In this document: one piece after another, positions 6,351-6,974 of the stretch
How the letters are laid out: each line of letters opens with the position of its first letter
Position numbering within the stretch: the first letter of the stretch is position 1
NCBI GenBank assembly: GCA_937892395.1
Contig: CALAGJ010000154.1
Span: 1-6,974 of the forward strand
Origin: an uncultured Parafilimonas sp.
Lineage (GTDB): Bacteria; Bacteroidota; Bacteroidia; Chitinophagales; Chitinophagaceae
Direction: 5' to 3'
Length of the DNA stretch: 6,974 nucleotides
Program-made: the position numbers and the translations under genes
Notes under the pieces: model-generated
Databases searched by the model: none
Told to the model about the DNA's origin: nothing
The model's input: only the letters and a program-made list of their open reading frames with translations

Positions 6351-6761
6351 ATGTTGTACCTTACAAGATTAGAACATTTTAATGCCGCCCATAAATTGTA
6401 CAACCCTAATTGGGATAAAGCAACAAATGATGAAGTCTTTGGACTGTGTGCCAATGAAAACTGGCATGGTCATAATTATGAATTATTCGTAACAATCAAA
6501 GGAAATCCCGAACCTGATACTGGCTTTCTAATGGATGTAAAGAAATTGAAGGAGCTCATTATTACACATGTAATTGATAAACTTGACCATCGGAATTTAA
6601 ACGTAGATGTTGATTTTATGCAGGGCAAAATGTGTAGTACAGAAAATCTGGCCATTGGCATTTGGCAGCAGCTACAACCTCAGTTGCCACAGCATGTACA
6701 ATTACACAGCATCAAACTGTATGAAACACCACGCATTTATGTAGAATACTTCGGAGAATAA
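6351..6761 (+). CDS. queD: 6-carboxytetrahydropterin synthase / 6-pyruvoyltetrahydropterin synthase family (QueD-like)
   Basis: This 136-residue cytoplasmic protein of the PTPS/QueD fold has zinc ligands His14 ('NAAHKLYN'), His39 and His41 ('WHGHNYE'). The catalytic Cys is Cys33 ('GLCANEN'), with 'KLDHRNLN' (Asp79, His80) supplying the rest of the active site. Glu125 in 'YETPR' is the pterin-anchoring Glu, and 'STENLA' (96-101) is also typical. QueD turns dihydroneopterin triphosphate into 6-carboxytetrahydropterin, the second step to queuosine and other 7-deazapurines. Homologues can instead make 6-pyruvoyltetrahydropterin, and the sequence alone does not fully separate the two. I chose the ATG at 6351 because 'MLYLTRLEHFNAAHK' matches the usual N-terminus of the family and the promoter lies just upstream. 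The frame is open back to 6249, but those 34 residues look like translated spacer. No other queuosine genes are in the window. The gene ends two bases before the convergent acyltransferase. Confidence 0.92.
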   Translation: MLYLTRLEHFNAAHKLYNPNWDKATNDEVFGLCANENWHGHNYELFVTIKGNPEPDTGFLMDVKKLKELIITHVIDKLDHRNLNVDVDFMQGKMCSTENLAIGIWQQLQPQLPQHVQLHSIKLYETPRIYVEYFGE

Positions 6762-6763
6762 TA

Positions 6764-6974
6764 TTAGTCCAATATCAGTCCTTCGAGATTAAATTTTTCC
6801 GGAAATCTGCCTTTTATATTTCTGTAGAAATCTTTTATAGCTTTAGCATCCTCTGTACCATTGCCTGTCATATATAGTAAGGGTCCAAAGCCGGCAATTT
6901 TTTTTTCATAATCCAAATAGCCTAACAGTACCGGCACTTTAGCAGTAAGTGCTACATGGTAAAAGCCAGTCTTC
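6764..6974 (-). CDS. PlsC-like 1-acyl-glycerol-3-phosphate acyltransferase, C-terminal fragment (5' part outside window)
   Basis: The last 69 codons before a TAA at 6764-6766 are visible; the gene continues past the right edge. The readable part starts 'KTGFYHVALTAKVPVLLGYLDY', the segment that follows the EGTR motif in the lysophospholipid acyltransferase (PlsC) superfamily. It ends with 'IKDFYRNIKGRFPEKFN' and 'LEGLILD', the pattern I associate with short Bacteroidota members of this group. Such enzymes move a fatty acyl chain to a lysophosphatidate-like acceptor at the inner membrane. The catalytic HxxxxD and EGTR motifs would lie outside the window, so activity and exact substrate cannot be judged. 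The gene converges on queD with a 2-base gap and no terminator hairpin of note, so the two transcripts probably overlap at their 3' ends. Confidence 0.72.
   Translation of the reverse strand, partial: KTGFYHVALTAKVPVLLGYLDYEKKIAGFGPLLYMTGNGTEDAKAIKDFYRNIKGRFPEKFNLEGLILD

Overview
The window looks like a chromosomal piece of an AT-rich member of the Bacteroidota, most likely Chitinophagaceae or a close relative. This rests on three things. There is a SprE/PorW-type TPR protein, which is a type IX secretion/gliding component limited to that phylum. The SSB and QueD sequences have the form typical of that group. Start codons lack Shine-Dalgarno sequences, and there are matches to the Bacteroidota promoter consensus (TTG/TTTG, then TAnnTTTG). 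The taxonomic call is inferred from protein character; no search was run.

Layout, left to right. A long minus-strand gene for an exported TPR protein of the SprE/PorW family (1-2900) runs off the left edge near its C-terminus. A gene-free stretch of about 410 bases follows, holding only small inverted repeats. Next is a minus-strand ssb gene (3315-3731), divergent from a small plus-strand gene for a stand-alone retropepsin-like aspartic protease (3893-4333). The divergent spacer carries three exact copies of a 10-base motif (two as a palindrome, one alone), which overlap the likely ssb promoter and transcript start. The protease gene converges on a minus-strand gene for a subtilisin-like lipoprotein (4496-6019), and a strong bidirectional hairpin terminator lies between them. 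A second gene-poor stretch of about 330 bases holds a small palindrome and a good Bacteroidota-type promoter that drives queD (6351-6761, plus strand). queD ends two bases before the stop codon of a minus-strand PlsC-like acyltransferase gene that leaves the window on the right (6764-6974).

The genes do not form one operon or an obvious pathway. They look like single transcription units with unrelated roles: secretion/motility, DNA metabolism, proteolysis, deazapurine or pterin biosynthesis, and lipid acylation. I do not see a convincing new multi-gene system. The points most worth a second look are the triple motif at the ssb/protease divergent promoter, the soluble aspartic protease itself, and the subtilase. 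The subtilase has Thr in place of the usual oxyanion-hole Asn and a CxxCH motif in its catalytic domain. For two genes (ssb and queD) the longest open frame begins upstream of, or inside, the apparent promoter, so shorter starts are given here.
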